DNA of 64,000 nucleotides from Methylococcus sp. EFPC2 (GTDB lineage: Bacteria; Pseudomonadota; Gammaproteobacteria; Methylococcales; Methylococcaceae). The stretch covers positions 992,001-1,056,000 of the forward strand of contig NZ_CP070491.1 in the NCBI RefSeq assembly GCF_016925495.1, read 5' to 3'. Of the stretch, positions 34,920-43,852 are shown piece by piece (position 1 is the stretch's first letter; each line of letters opens with the position of its first letter). The notes beneath the pieces were generated by a model. The model was not told the DNA's origin and did not search any database. It worked only from the letters and a program-made list of their open reading frames with translations. The translations under genes were made by a program, and so were the position numbers.

Positions 34920-37661
34920 TCACGGCTTCGGCCCCAGCGACCAGCCCTGCGCTTCGCCCTGGCTGCGAATGCTCGGGACGTCCAGCGGCGCCATGCGCTT
35001 CATGTTGCGATCCAGGGTATCGAGCCGGGTACCGTCCGCGTTGAAGCGGCTACCCTTGCCGGTCAATCTTTCCAGATTGAGCTTGTGGGCGGCATTGGCG
35101 GCGGTGGGCAGGCGGTCGGTTTCCTTGAGGATGGCGATCCATTCGTCCAGGTTGACCTTGTTCCAGTCCACCCTGGCCAGACTCTCGATGAGAATGCCGC
35201 TGCAGTCGGGGTCCTTCTTGTCGCCGAAGGTCAGGCCCAGCTGCGGGCGGATCTGCTCTTGGAGGATGCGCGCCAGGGGCGAAGCAAAGCAGCAATAGCT
35301 TTCCTTGTCGCCGATGCACTTGCCCCAGTCGTTGTGGCCGGTGCACCAGGTGCCCAGATAGACGCAGGCACGCATCGTTTTCTTCGCCGCCAGTTCGAAC
35401 TCCGACTGCTCGCACTCCCAGATGATGGTGGCGAGGATCTGGATGACGACGTAGACGGTGTAGACGATGGCGATGACGCTCAGGGCGGTGCCTACCGCCG
35501 CCGCACCACCGCCGAGTTGCACGCCGCCGCTGGAGGCCTCGGCGGTCAAGGCGCCGGTGGAATCGTAGGCTGCCGCACCGCTGCCGGCGGCACTGAACAG
35601 GAGGTTCCCCGCCGCCGCGCCGAAGGTTTCGCCCACCCAGGTGGCGACTTCCCTCATCAACAGCGTCTTGAGCCCATCCATCAGCCCTTCCTTGGCGATG
35701 TCGCTGGCGGTGCCGGCCACGTCGGCGGCGATGTCCGAGACGAAATCGACGAAGGGCTTGGAGACTTCGGTCCACTGGTTGACCAGGGGATCACGCAGGG
35801 TCTCGTAGGCCGCCCGTACTGCATTGCCCGCATCCAGTCCCTTGATGGCGTTGTCGATCTGGCTGACATTGGTGAGCAGATCCAGATAGGCACCCAGTCC
35901 CACGGCCGTGGGGGTATTGCAGCAGTCCACCCAGGTGATGAGCCCGCCGATGCGCTTGCAGGTACGGGCATCGCCCTTGAACACCGTGCAGGTCTTGATG
36001 TCGGAGTGTCCGCCCAGGCTACCGTCGGCGCTCTCGCACTGCGTGTCCATGGCCGCTTGCTGGGCTGCGTTGAGGGACGCCACCGCGCGCACGAAGTCCT
36101 TGCTCGACTGGCGTTCGACGGCGACGCATTCCTCGCCCATGCAGCGCACCGGCCCCGAGCAACTATGGGAGCTGGTGCCCTCCAGGATGGGAATGGTCGT
36201 GGTGCTGCCGCAGTCGTAGAGATCCTTGAACAGATAACAGGTGCCGCTGCCGGTTTCGGCCGATCCCTCCACGCAATCCGAGCGGATGAAGGCACAGCCC
36301 CGCGACTCCAGGGCCTTGCAGGTCTCCGTCACCCCGGGCGTCTCGCCGGGACAATGCTGTACCCCGTTGAGATCGGTCCAGCAGCTGGCTCCGGTGCCGC
36401 CGAAATCGCAGGTGGCTGACACCTCGAGGCTCATGCAGGTCTGCGGCAGTCCGGCCATCGGGGGCGGCTGCAGATCTGAAGCACAGACCAGCACGCCGTT
36501 GTGGGTGAAACAGCGCTCGCCGCGCTCTGGATGGGGTTTGCCCGGATCGTGGGTGCAGGTCGCGACGGGGCTGGTGCACATCCCGTCCCCGATGGCGGTG
36601 ATCAGTTCTGGACAATGGGCGTTAGACCATTGCCAGGAGTCCGAGTCGACCCGCTCGAAAGTGAAGAAGAACTTCGCCGCGTACTTGTAGTAGCTCTCAC
36701 CGCCGTCGTCATCCAGCCGCACCTTGCCCACCAGGCCGTTGGTGCAGGTCGGTTTCTGGATCACCGTGGCGGCATAGGAGGCGTCATAGTCCGCCGGCAC
36801 CGGGGCTTCCGGCCAGTCCACGATCTTGGCCAGACGGACCCGATAGGGCGCACCGGAACCGCAGACGGCGTCGTAATCCAGGGTGTCCACCTGCTGCACA
36901 AAGCTGTTGCCGTCCGAAGGGGCAATGTGACGCCCGGTGCCGGTCTTGAGATCGAATACCCAGGTGTTGATGTCCCAGCCGTCGGTGCCGACGCTCACCG
37001 TGGCATTGTATTCTGAGACCTGCAGCAGACGCTGAGCGGTGCAATTGGGTGGCGGACTGGGACCGCGCACGCAGGTGCGGTAGTCCGGCACGTTGACGGG
37101 CTTCTCGCCGTCACGGAACACCGTGGTGGAAGTACAGTCGGCGAAGCTCTCGGCGAACAGGTCGTAGTTGCCGAACACATAGTCCGTACTGCCCCACACC
37201 GGATCATTCGTCAGATCGGGATGGGAACGGCGGGCACCGTGAGTCAGGGTCCGGTAGGCCTCTCCGGTGTGACTGGTCTCGGTCTTCAGGCGACCTTCCG
37301 CATCGAGGCCGGCGGCGACCGCGGCTGGATCGTTGCCGTAGAGCCCCGTGTAGTCGGAAGCGGTAGCGGACTCCGCGTCGGGAAACAGTTCCTTCGCCTG
37401 GATGTCCAGCGACTGCGCCGTGCCCGGGAACAGGGTCAGGGTATCGCCGCTTTCATTGACGGCAGGCAGCGGAAAGCTCGACACGCTCTGCCGGGCCGCC
37501 TCCTGGCCCAGCCGGGCGTTGTCCTGCATGGCATCGGCCACGGCTTGCTGGAGATGGGTGAAGAACAAAGCGATGGTCAGGCATAAAGCGATCGCACTCC
37601 TCACCCGACTGCCTCGCAGGAAGAATCCATCCTGATTGAATGAGGCTACACCCGAATGCAT
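34920..37661 (-). CDS. traN: TraN, mating-pair stabilisation protein
   Basis: The product has 913 residues, large and Cys-rich, with a signal peptide (ends AVADA). Repeated Cys blocks occupy about 170-590 (for example CTSPVATCTHDPG, CMSLEVSATCDF), and the C-terminal third has hydrophobic Gly/Ala-rich segments and a final Cys group (CVYLGTWCTGHNDWGKC, YCCFASPLARILQEQ) typical of TraN in SXT/R391-IncC systems. TraN is an outer-membrane protein that steadies donor-recipient contact. It starts 3 bp after the traU stop. It is the last tra gene before the cargo region, corresponding to the left border of the traN-ssb hotspot. Confidence 0.88.
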   Translation of the reverse strand: MHSGVASFNQDGFFLRGSRVRSAIALCLTIALFFTHLQQAVADAMQDNARLGQEAARQSVSSFPLPAVNESGDTLTLFPGTAQSLDIQAKELFPDAESATASDYTGLYGNDPAAVAAGLDAEGRLKTETSHTGEAYRTLTHGARRSHPDLTNDPVWGSTDYVFGNYDLFAESFADCTSTTVFRDGEKPVNVPDYRTCVRGPSPPPNCTAQRLLQVSEYNATVSVGTDGWDINTWVFDLKTGTGRHIAPSDGNSFVQQVDTLDYDAVCGSGAPYRVRLAKIVDWPEAPVPADYDASYAATVIQKPTCTNGLVGKVRLDDDGGESYYKYAAKFFFTFERVDSDSWQWSNAHCPELITAIGDGMCTSPVATCTHDPGKPHPERGERCFTHNGVLVCASDLQPPPMAGLPQTCMSLEVSATCDFGGTGASCWTDLNGVQHCPGETPGVTETCKALESRGCAFIRSDCVEGSAETGSGTCYLFKDLYDCGSTTTIPILEGTSSHSCSGPVRCMGEECVAVERQSSKDFVRAVASLNAAQQAAMDTQCESADGSLGGHSDIKTCTVFKGDARTCKRIGGLITWVDCCNTPTAVGLGAYLDLLTNVSQIDNAIKGLDAGNAVRAAYETLRDPLVNQWTEVSKPFVDFVSDIAADVAGTASDIAKEGLMDGLKTLLMREVATWVGETFGAAAGNLLFSAAGSGAAAYDSTGALTAEASSGGVQLGGGAAAVGTALSVIAIVYTVYVVIQILATIIWECEQSEFELAAKKTMRACVYLGTWCTGHNDWGKCIGDKESYCCFASPLARILQEQIRPQLGLTFGDKKDPDCSGILIESLARVDWNKVNLDEWIAILKETDRLPTAANAAHKLNLERLTGKGSRFNADGTRLDTLDRNMKRMAPLDVPSIRSQGEAQGWSLGPKP

Positions 37662-37664
37662 GGT

Positions 37665-39905
37665 TCAGATTCCGGAACAGCAGTCTTGCCACCTGAACAG
37701 GACGTAGACATGACTGTCACCCGGCCCCGGATAGGTATGCCCCATGCCCCAGCGGAAGGTGCTCTCGCCGATGGCGTGACGGCGGTCGGTGTCGGCGACC
37801 GGATAGAACATGGTCATGCCGTACTGGGACTTGGGGATGAACGGCACGATCTTGCCGCCGCACAGGGCATCGTTGCCCACCGTGCCGAAGGCCAGGCCGC
37901 GGCGATGCAAGGCGGCGGTGGCGCGGATCGCGAACAAACTGGTCAGCCGCGGGTCGGCGCCCACGGTGGGATTGGCTAACCCCGCGAAGGGATACATCGA
38001 CCCCCAGGTGCCGGCACACCAGAACATCGCATCGATCGGATGCCCCGCCGTGGCCGCCGCACCGTCCGCCACGCAGGACGAAATCGCCACTGGGTTGGCG
38101 AACAGCGCCACTTCCGGATTGGTGAAGAAGGCCAGCTCGTCGTTGTTCCAGGTGGGATCCAGCTCGGACACGTACATCAGATCGAAGTCCTTGTAGCCAT
38201 CCGCGTTGCAGCGGTTGTCCCAGAACAGGTCCAACATGATATACAGGGGAAAGGCGATGTAGTGGTAATTGAAGAAGGCGATCTCGCCGTTGTCGTATTC
38301 GGCCTGACCGGTGGTACCGCGCAGGCGCAACGGCGAGGAACCAAACTTCATGCCGCCCAGGGCCGGCGAGCACCAGGGCGTGGTCACCAGCTCGATCATC
38401 CGCGCCGGACTCCAAAGGCCCAGCGTCATGCCGACGTTGGGAATGCCGTTGGGATCGTTGCAGACACAGAACACCTGATCCGTGGCCGATGAGGGGTAAT
38501 CCCCATCTCCCATCGCCCCGCCGGCGATGCGGATGGGAAACAAACAGGCCCAACAGATGTCCGTGATGAGCTTGCCGGACCAGACCTCGGCGTCGGGGCA
38601 GAGCGGATCCAGGGTTTTCGTGGACGTGGTCTCCGCCGCGCGCGCTTGGGGAATGACGCCGGAAAGCAGCGCGCCCATCGATCGCAGCCATTCCGTCAAT
38701 GCACCCACACGTTCGGGAATTGAACCGACCTTGAATTCCCGAATCGAAAATCGCCCGTCCTTCGCCTCGACCACGGCAGGCACCCGTTCCAGCCGGAAGC
38801 GGTCGCGCAGGTCCGGCGGCAGCAGATAGATCGGCGCGCCCAAAGCCGATTCGATTTTGTCCAGACCCGCCCAGCCGGCATCTCTGTCCAGGCGGGTGGC
38901 GATGTAGGTCACCCGGCGCGGAGCGGATTCAGGTCCCAGGTGCTTGGCCAGTTCGACTTGGGCCGGCCGGGTGGCATCGAAGATCACCAGGCGCTGGGTA
39001 AATGGCAGCCTGTCCAGTGGATTGACCTGCTGTCCGGCACGGCCGATCAACGTGCCATCGGGTGAGGTGATCTCCCGTGGCGCTGTCACGGTCAGGTCGA
39101 TCTGGCGTAGGCGGTCTTCGGTGGCTTCCGGGAGTTCGTGGAATGTCGTACGCTCCCAAAAATGCGCCAGGGCCTCGCGCTTCTTGCCCGCCCAATCAAT
39201 CTGCGCCACTCTGTGCTGCATCTCCTCGATCAGATCCACCTCAGCGATCTCGCGGGTGGGGCCCTGGGTTCCAAGATCGAGCGTTTTCGCCCCATCGCCC
39301 AAGGCCCCGTCCATCCTGAACTGCAACCAGCCTGTGCCGGTCACCCCCTGAACCTTGGCTAACACCCGCCCGTTTTCTTCCAGGGTCAGCGTCGGCGCGA
39401 CCGAAACCCCGGCGGCACGAAACCGCGTGGGATCAATGACGATGTGGGGTTGTTTCTGCGCATCGAACCGCCTGGCCAGGGAATGCAGTTCCCGGATGAA
39501 GGCCTGAACCTTCTGGCTTGGCTTCATGCCCCGAAACACCACCAGGACATCGTCCCGACCGGATGCCTCCTCCAGAATGTCCAGCAAGCCGGCTTCGCCC
39601 AGGGAGGTCGAGGCATAGATGACGAAGGTTTTTGGGCCGGCATTGGCGTCGACCGATGATGGCGAAGTGCCCTCGAACGACCGTACCGTCTGCGCTTCCT
39701 GCAGAGCTTTCCTGGCTTGCCGACGTATATCCGTGGCCGCCGAATCGCCGTTCAGCCAGCCCGGTCGAGACTGGTGTTCTACGGCATTCAGGATCCCGCG
39801 GGACCGTGCCAGCCAGTCTTCTTCGGCTTGCACAGACACGGTCGCCCACAGTCCACCCAGGACCATCATCGCCAAGCGAAGAATCCTGTCAGAACGGCAG
39901 CGCAT
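37665..39905 (-). CDS. TrbC-TraW-TraU fusion protein
   Basis: The product has 746 residues. After a signal peptide (ends VSVQA) there is a TrbC-like domain (TFVIYASTSLGEAGLLDIL, about 85-170), a TraW-like part (RLPFTQRLVIFDATRPAQVE, FRLERVPAVVEA, about 250-410), and from about 430 a complete TraU domain (ITDICWACLFPIRIAGG, many conserved Cys, ending WQDCCSGI). Just before TraU lies a signal-peptide-like stretch (MGALLSGVIPQARA), the trace of an originally separate gene. The frame is continuous. These proteins act in the periplasm in pilus assembly and retraction. ATG 39905 has GGGAAGG 4 nt upstream and overlaps trhF by 17 bp. Confidence 0.82.
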   Translation of the reverse strand: MRCRSDRILRLAMMVLGGLWATVSVQAEEDWLARSRGILNAVEHQSRPGWLNGDSAATDIRRQARKALQEAQTVRSFEGTSPSSVDANAGPKTFVIYASTSLGEAGLLDILEEASGRDDVLVVFRGMKPSQKVQAFIRELHSLARRFDAQKQPHIVIDPTRFRAAGVSVAPTLTLEENGRVLAKVQGVTGTGWLQFRMDGALGDGAKTLDLGTQGPTREIAEVDLIEEMQHRVAQIDWAGKKREALAHFWERTTFHELPEATEDRLRQIDLTVTAPREITSPDGTLIGRAGQQVNPLDRLPFTQRLVIFDATRPAQVELAKHLGPESAPRRVTYIATRLDRDAGWAGLDKIESALGAPIYLLPPDLRDRFRLERVPAVVEAKDGRFSIREFKVGSIPERVGALTEWLRSMGALLSGVIPQARAAETTSTKTLDPLCPDAEVWSGKLITDICWACLFPIRIAGGAMGDGDYPSSATDQVFCVCNDPNGIPNVGMTLGLWSPARMIELVTTPWCSPALGGMKFGSSPLRLRGTTGQAEYDNGEIAFFNYHYIAFPLYIMLDLFWDNRCNADGYKDFDLMYVSELDPTWNNDELAFFTNPEVALFANPVAISSCVADGAAATAGHPIDAMFWCAGTWGSMYPFAGLANPTVGADPRLTSLFAIRATAALHRRGLAFGTVGNDALCGGKIVPFIPKSQYGMTMFYPVADTDRRHAIGESTFRWGMGHTYPGPGDSHVYVLFRWQDCCSGI

Positions 39906-40425
39906 ACGCCTTCCCGATGATCTGCCGCTCGTACACGAACCCCCAGTAACGAGAGTCAAAGCTCCGCGGATGCGAGCCGGTGACCCAGATCGCATTGCCG
40001 GGGATGTTCACTTGCCGGGTGTAGTCGCTGGGTGTCTTCCCCAGCTTTTCACTCAGCGCCAAGCCATTCGAGACGGTTTTGCCGTTGACGACGGTTTGGT
40101 TCAGATCGACTTGAACATGATCTCCCGAGACGCCGGTGGCGATCTTGACCACCACTCGGCCGGGGAGAAACCAGGGCGTCATGCGTTCATCGGCCTCAAA
40201 GGCCACCCGATCGCCGCGCCAGATGTTCTGGTCATGGCGATCGATGAGGAACCAGCGATGATCGCCAGGCAGGCATAGTTCCTTCTGGTCGTCGATGCCG
40301 AGATGGAAACGGTCGCCCAGGTAGGCGCCCAGGCTGAGTATCGCTGCCAAAACAGGCATGGCCTTGAGCAGAAACAGCGCCTTGGCGGTCATGAACGGCA
40401 GCCGATCAGGGTTCGGAGCGGACAT
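39889..40425 (-). CDS. trhF: TrhF/TraF-type S26 signal peptidase
   Basis: The product has 178 residues with one N-terminal membrane segment (LLKAMPVLAAILSLGAYL). The S26 fold is recognised from the pattern around CLPGDHRWFLIDRHD, RGDRVAF, the lysine region GRVVVKIATGVSGD, and the end SRYWGFV. Where RP4 TraF-type peptidases have Ser in S-L-P, this one has Cys. In F-like systems with this gene it is thought to process the pilin or other secreted transfer proteins. ATG 40425 with GGAGGA 6 nt upstream is chosen; it overlaps trbI by 20 bp. Confidence 0.8.
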   Translation of the reverse strand: MSAPNPDRLPFMTAKALFLLKAMPVLAAILSLGAYLGDRFHLGIDDQKELCLPGDHRWFLIDRHDQNIWRGDRVAFEADERMTPWFLPGRVVVKIATGVSGDHVQVDLNQTVVNGKTVSNGLALSEKLGKTPSDYTRQVNIPGNAIWVTGSHPRSFDSRYWGFVYERQIIGKAYALPF

Positions 40426-40720
40426 ACACGTCCTCCGGTGCGGCGACCACCATGCCGGAATCGATGACCAGATAACCGGCCCGTGCCAACTGCTCGGCTT
40501 TCTGGCGCCATTCATCCATGGCTTTGCGGATCAACTCCGGCGGCGCTTCGGGCGGCAGCGACTTGACCAGCGCTGCCCGGTCGAGGACCAGCACCGGCGT
40601 GGTCATGCTCAGTTTGTGCAGAGGCTCCGCGAGCGCCCGGCTTGTGGCGTAGTAACCGCCAAGAGAACTCAGGGCCGAGAACAGGAGGATGGCAACGAAC
40701 CAGATGGCGTTAGGCGACAC
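40406..40720 (-). CDS. trbI: TrbI-like F-type transfer protein
   Basis: The product has 104 residues with an N-terminal membrane anchor (IWFVAILLFSALSSLGGYY) and a periplasmic part beginning TPVLVLDRAALVKSLP, as in F-type TrbI. The start is GTG at 40720 with GGGAGA 6 nt upstream, inside the last codons of traC (11-bp overlap); a TTG at 40741 lacks an SD. TrbI affects pilus retraction in F. Confidence 0.7.
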   Translation of the reverse strand: MSPNAIWFVAILLFSALSSLGGYYATSRALAEPLHKLSMTTPVLVLDRAALVKSLPPEAPPELIRKAMDEWRQKAEQLARAGYLVIDSGMVVAAPEDVYVRSEP

Positions 40721-43109
40721 GGGATTTCTCCCGTTCGGCAAGGAGCCGGCGAATCGCCTCCTGCAGGCTCAAGCCCTGGCGGCGCAGTTGCTTGATGGCG
40801 TTGACGTCGTCCGCCCGCGTGGAGAACAGCAGGCGCTTGAACGGATCGACGATGAGCCGGCCGATGCCGGTGCCGCGCTCGGTGATGAAGAAGACCTCCG
40901 AGTACACGCCGGGGATGGTGTGGACGGTCTTCAGCAGGGCGTAGCCGCCATCGGACAGCGGCAAGCGCTTGTCGGCCTTCATGCCCTCGATCGCCTCTGC
41001 CTTCTGGCCCAGCAGATACATGTTGGCGGAGTTCTCGACGATGGCCCGGCCGGTCGGCGAGCGGTAGAGGTCGTTGACGGATTGCGTGAGGGTGACGGCC
41101 GCCCCGCCGTATTTGCGGAAACGCCGGTAGCCATGCTCCATGAAGGTGGCGGCATCGCCCATGCTCAGCAGATCCCAGGACTCGTCGATGATGACGATCT
41201 TGGGGCGGTCGCGCTCGCCCAGATACATTTCCTGCTGGATCTGATAGATCAGCTGAAGCAGGACTACCTGTTGCAGATGCTTTCTACCCTTGAGTTCCTC
41301 GAGTTCCAGTACCGTGAAATCGCCGGCGAAACGGATGTTGTTCTGCCCATTGAAGAAGCGGCCGTACTCGCCCCGGGTGGTGAATGGGAACAACTGCTCG
41401 CCGACGTCAACGATGCGACGGTCTTGTTCGGCACACAGCCGCTCGGCAATGTCATCCACGGTCATGGCCTGTCCCTTGTCGTCCCAGACGGCTTTCAGCA
41501 CCCGCTTGAGCCCGGCGGTTTGGTAGTCGGACAGTTTCTCGGTCGGCGCCGCCATGGCGGTCACCAGTCCCGCCACCACGTCGGCTTCCTCCGCCCAACT
41601 GTGGATCAGCTCGAAGGGATTGAGGCAAATCTGCTTCTCGGCGCTGAATTCCATGAAATCCCCGTCCAGGGTCTCGGCCAGGTTCTGATAGGAGCGGCCC
41701 ACATCGATGACCCAGATGCGCGCGCCTTCCGTCAGATAGCTGACGATGATCTCGTTGGTCAGGAAGGACTTGCCGGAGCCGGACTGGGCGGCGATGCAGC
41801 AGTTGTAGTTGGACCCCGAGTCGAACAGGGAGACGTTGATCAACTGGCCGTTACGGGACACGAAGTTCAGGGTCGGCGTGCCGGTACCCGGCCAGTCGGC
41901 AAACAGGGGCAACAGCGGAATCACATGCCGTGTACCCAGGGTGCGGTAGCGATTACTGTCGCGGATGGCCTGGCGGTCGGCGCCGAACGGCAGGCAGTTG
42001 AGGAAGAACGGCAGACAGAAGAAGCGATCCTCCATCAGCTGGAAGCCCAGTTCCCGGAAATACACGCGGGCATTGGAAACCGCCTGGGCCTCCTCGTCTG
42101 GATTGCAGAACAGGACGGCGCCGAAATAGGCCTGAACCGGCCGGTCGCCGTCCATGAACGCCTCGAACAGGGTGTCGAAATTCTGCTTGCGGGTGGCCAG
42201 ATGGGGAACGAACTTGAGGATCGGACCGTAGGCCTGGTTGGTGACCCACTGGCGCTTGGTGTCCAGTGCCGCCCGAGTGTCCTCGGCATCCGGGTAATGC
42301 AGCGTCAGGGTCAGAATCGCGTTCTGACGTATGCCGCGGGTGCCGGACAACACATCGCCCAGATAGCTCATCGCCGATCCGAAATAGACGCGATCCGGAT
42401 AGCGCTTCACCGACAGGGTCTTCACGCGCTTGTTGCCCAGCCAGAGGCCGCGGGCATCGGTTCTAAGGTCCTTGTCGTAGTCGAACAACTGCTCGCGGAT
42501 CAGTTGGGTGGGATCGCACTCGGGCACCACCTGATCGTGCCAGCCGGCCTCCGGATTCCAATTCAGCATCGTCATCATGAGGCGGACGTAGTGATCCGAA
42601 CTCAGGGGCTCCGGCCGAAGGCCGATGGTGCTCAAAGACTGAAAGGTCGACAGGCGCAGTTCGGCGGCGCGCTGCAAATCCTGCTCGCCGGGCTTGAATC
42701 CGGCCATCGGCAGCTTTACCGTCACCAGGACATGGGTGCGGCGTATGCGCGTGCCGGCGCCGTGTTCCAGGGGCGCCTGGGTGCCATGGCTCAGGAAGTC
42801 GATGCTGGCCCGCACCATGTCCTTGTAAAACGGCTGCTGCTGGTCAAGCCGTCGCGCCTGCATCAGCGCCAGGGTGGCGTCGATGTCCGGCGAGGTCCAC
42901 AGGCTGACCTGCAACAGGGTATCCACCGGCCATTCCTGGTTCAGCAGCACGTTGACGCGGTCGGCCACGGCCGGATCGGCGCCGGACAGCGGCTGGCAGA
43001 GAAAGCCGAAGCCGAGGCTGTGGTCTTCCCCCAGAAACAGGCCGTCATCGGCATCGTAGGCCAGGATGGAAAAGAGCTGGCTGGCTCGATGATGCCGTTC
43101 CGTCTTCAT
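40710..43109 (-). CDS. traC: TraC, VirB4-like conjugation ATPase
   Basis: The product has 799 residues, the family length. Walker A is SGSGKS near residue 440 and Walker B is KIVIIDESWDLLS near 636, followed by GGAAVTLTQSVND. TraC powers pilus assembly at the inner membrane. Its ATG overlaps the stop of the PLMP-domain gene upstream (ATGA), so the two are co-translated, and trbI begins within its 3' end. The opposite strand is also open over most of its length, a GC-content effect. Confidence 0.92.
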   Translation of the reverse strand: MKTERHHRASQLFSILAYDADDGLFLGEDHSLGFGFLCQPLSGADPAVADRVNVLLNQEWPVDTLLQVSLWTSPDIDATLALMQARRLDQQQPFYKDMVRASIDFLSHGTQAPLEHGAGTRIRRTHVLVTVKLPMAGFKPGEQDLQRAAELRLSTFQSLSTIGLRPEPLSSDHYVRLMMTMLNWNPEAGWHDQVVPECDPTQLIREQLFDYDKDLRTDARGLWLGNKRVKTLSVKRYPDRVYFGSAMSYLGDVLSGTRGIRQNAILTLTLHYPDAEDTRAALDTKRQWVTNQAYGPILKFVPHLATRKQNFDTLFEAFMDGDRPVQAYFGAVLFCNPDEEAQAVSNARVYFRELGFQLMEDRFFCLPFFLNCLPFGADRQAIRDSNRYRTLGTRHVIPLLPLFADWPGTGTPTLNFVSRNGQLINVSLFDSGSNYNCCIAAQSGSGKSFLTNEIIVSYLTEGARIWVIDVGRSYQNLAETLDGDFMEFSAEKQICLNPFELIHSWAEEADVVAGLVTAMAAPTEKLSDYQTAGLKRVLKAVWDDKGQAMTVDDIAERLCAEQDRRIVDVGEQLFPFTTRGEYGRFFNGQNNIRFAGDFTVLELEELKGRKHLQQVVLLQLIYQIQQEMYLGERDRPKIVIIDESWDLLSMGDAATFMEHGYRRFRKYGGAAVTLTQSVNDLYRSPTGRAIVENSANMYLLGQKAEAIEGMKADKRLPLSDGGYALLKTVHTIPGVYSEVFFITERGTGIGRLIVDPFKRLLFSTRADDVNAIKQLRRQGLSLQEAIRRLLAEREKSRVA

Positions 43110-43336
43110 GACATCACTCCAGTGGCTTGGTCATCGCCCGGTTCAGCATACAAGGGAGCAACCGGTGTGGTTCCGGGATCCGGCTTCCCATTTCCGGTTG
43201 GCGGTATCAACCGGATGCTGTAAGGCTGGAGGGATTGCACCCGGGCGCGCTGCTTCCGCAGCAGTTGCCGGGCGCGGGCCGGATGACAGGGCGCCAGGGC
43301 TTCACCATCGGCGCCGAAAACAAGTACGTTGGACAT
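43106..43336 (-). CDS. Orphan RRXRR/PLMP-domain protein
   Basis: The product has 76 residues. It reads VLVFGADGEALAPCHPARAR, then QLLRKQRARVQSLQPYSIRL, closely following the N-terminal PLMP (RRXRR) domain of IscB-type nucleases: a short strand, the four-residue P-x-x-P-like turn, R-x-L-L, R-A-R-V and P-(F/Y)-(T/S)-I-x-L. There is no RuvC or HNH part; a Pro-rich tail ends the protein. It lies between traA and traC, overlapping the traC start by 4 bp. ATG 43336 aligns with IscB starts; ATG 43360 is possible. RNA or DNA binding is inferred from the family. Confidence 0.7.
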   Translation of the reverse strand: MSNVLVFGADGEALAPCHPARARQLLRKQRARVQSLQPYSIRLIPPTGNGKPDPGTTPVAPLYAEPGDDQATGVMS

Positions 43337-43379
43337 GCGGAACCTGATCGAGGGGGTCATGTCGGAGGTTTCCCGCCGT

Positions 43380-43412
43380 GCCTCGGAGGATGCATCCTCC
43401 GGTGGCCGAGGC
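43380..43412 (-). promoter_or_regulatory. Palindromic hairpin after traA
   Basis: GCCTCGG and CCGAGGC enclose the perfect 16-bp palindrome GGAGGATGCATCCTCC (43385-43400), immediately after the traA stop. No T run follows. It may protect the pilin mRNA end or limit read-through to downstream genes. Confidence 0.5.
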
Positions 43413-43730
43413 TCAGATCACCGCGGTCACGATGGCGTCGATCACCGTCGGTGCCGTGTAGACGCCCAGACCCGCGGCGATGCCCACCACGAAGCCCATG
43501 ATGCTGCCGCGCATGACGCCGCCGACCAGGCCGACGGCGACGAAGGTGACGGCCATGATGCGGCCGAGGGTGCCCTGCAGCCAGCCGGTCAGCATGGTGT
43601 AGATGGAGCCGAACTCGGTGGAACCGCCAGTGCCGGCGAAGGAGTCGGCGGTGACCAGCATCAGCAGTGCGGCGAGGGTGACGAGCGCCGCCAGCAACAA
43701 ACCGCGGCCGTTAGATTGAGGGGATGGCAT
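43413..43730 (-). CDS. traA: TraA-type conjugative pilin
   Basis: The product has 105 residues: a positive N-terminus, a first hydrophobic segment (LLLAALVTLAALLMLV) that serves as leader, an AFAG-like site in SFAGTGG, and two further hydrophobic segments, as in F-type/VirB2 pilins. ATG 43730 has a modest SD (GAG). The genes either side are traV and traC, the standard order. The 122-bp gap to traV contains short GC-rich hairpins (such as GGGCGG/CCGCCC near 43804-43819). Confidence 0.8.
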   Translation of the reverse strand: MPSPQSNGRGLLLAALVTLAALLMLVTADSFAGTGGSTEFGSIYTMLTGWLQGTLGRIMAVTFVAVGLVGGVMRGSIMGFVVGIAAGLGVYTAPTVIDAIVTAVI

Positions 43731-43852
43731 GATTCATCTCACTACTCTCAAGTGGATGGCGGTTGCCCGCCGGGCCTCGAAAGGCATGCCTTCCGGTTGA
43801 TGGGGCGGTTTCCCGCCCATGGCTCGCCTGCGCCGCTGCGCAGCCGGTGGTT

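Noticed and set aside
35085-36419. 444-codon plus-strand frame within traN
   Set aside because: Overlaps a well-supported TraN with conserved Cys pattern.
40689-43223. 844-codon open frame antisense to traC
   Set aside because: It mirrors traC in GC-rich DNA, has no known motif, and its composition (His/Gln/Gly-rich) is typical of an antisense shadow.
43106-43413. Complete IscB/omega RNA system
   Set aside because: No RuvC or HNH domain and only 76 nt upstream, too short for a guide scaffold.
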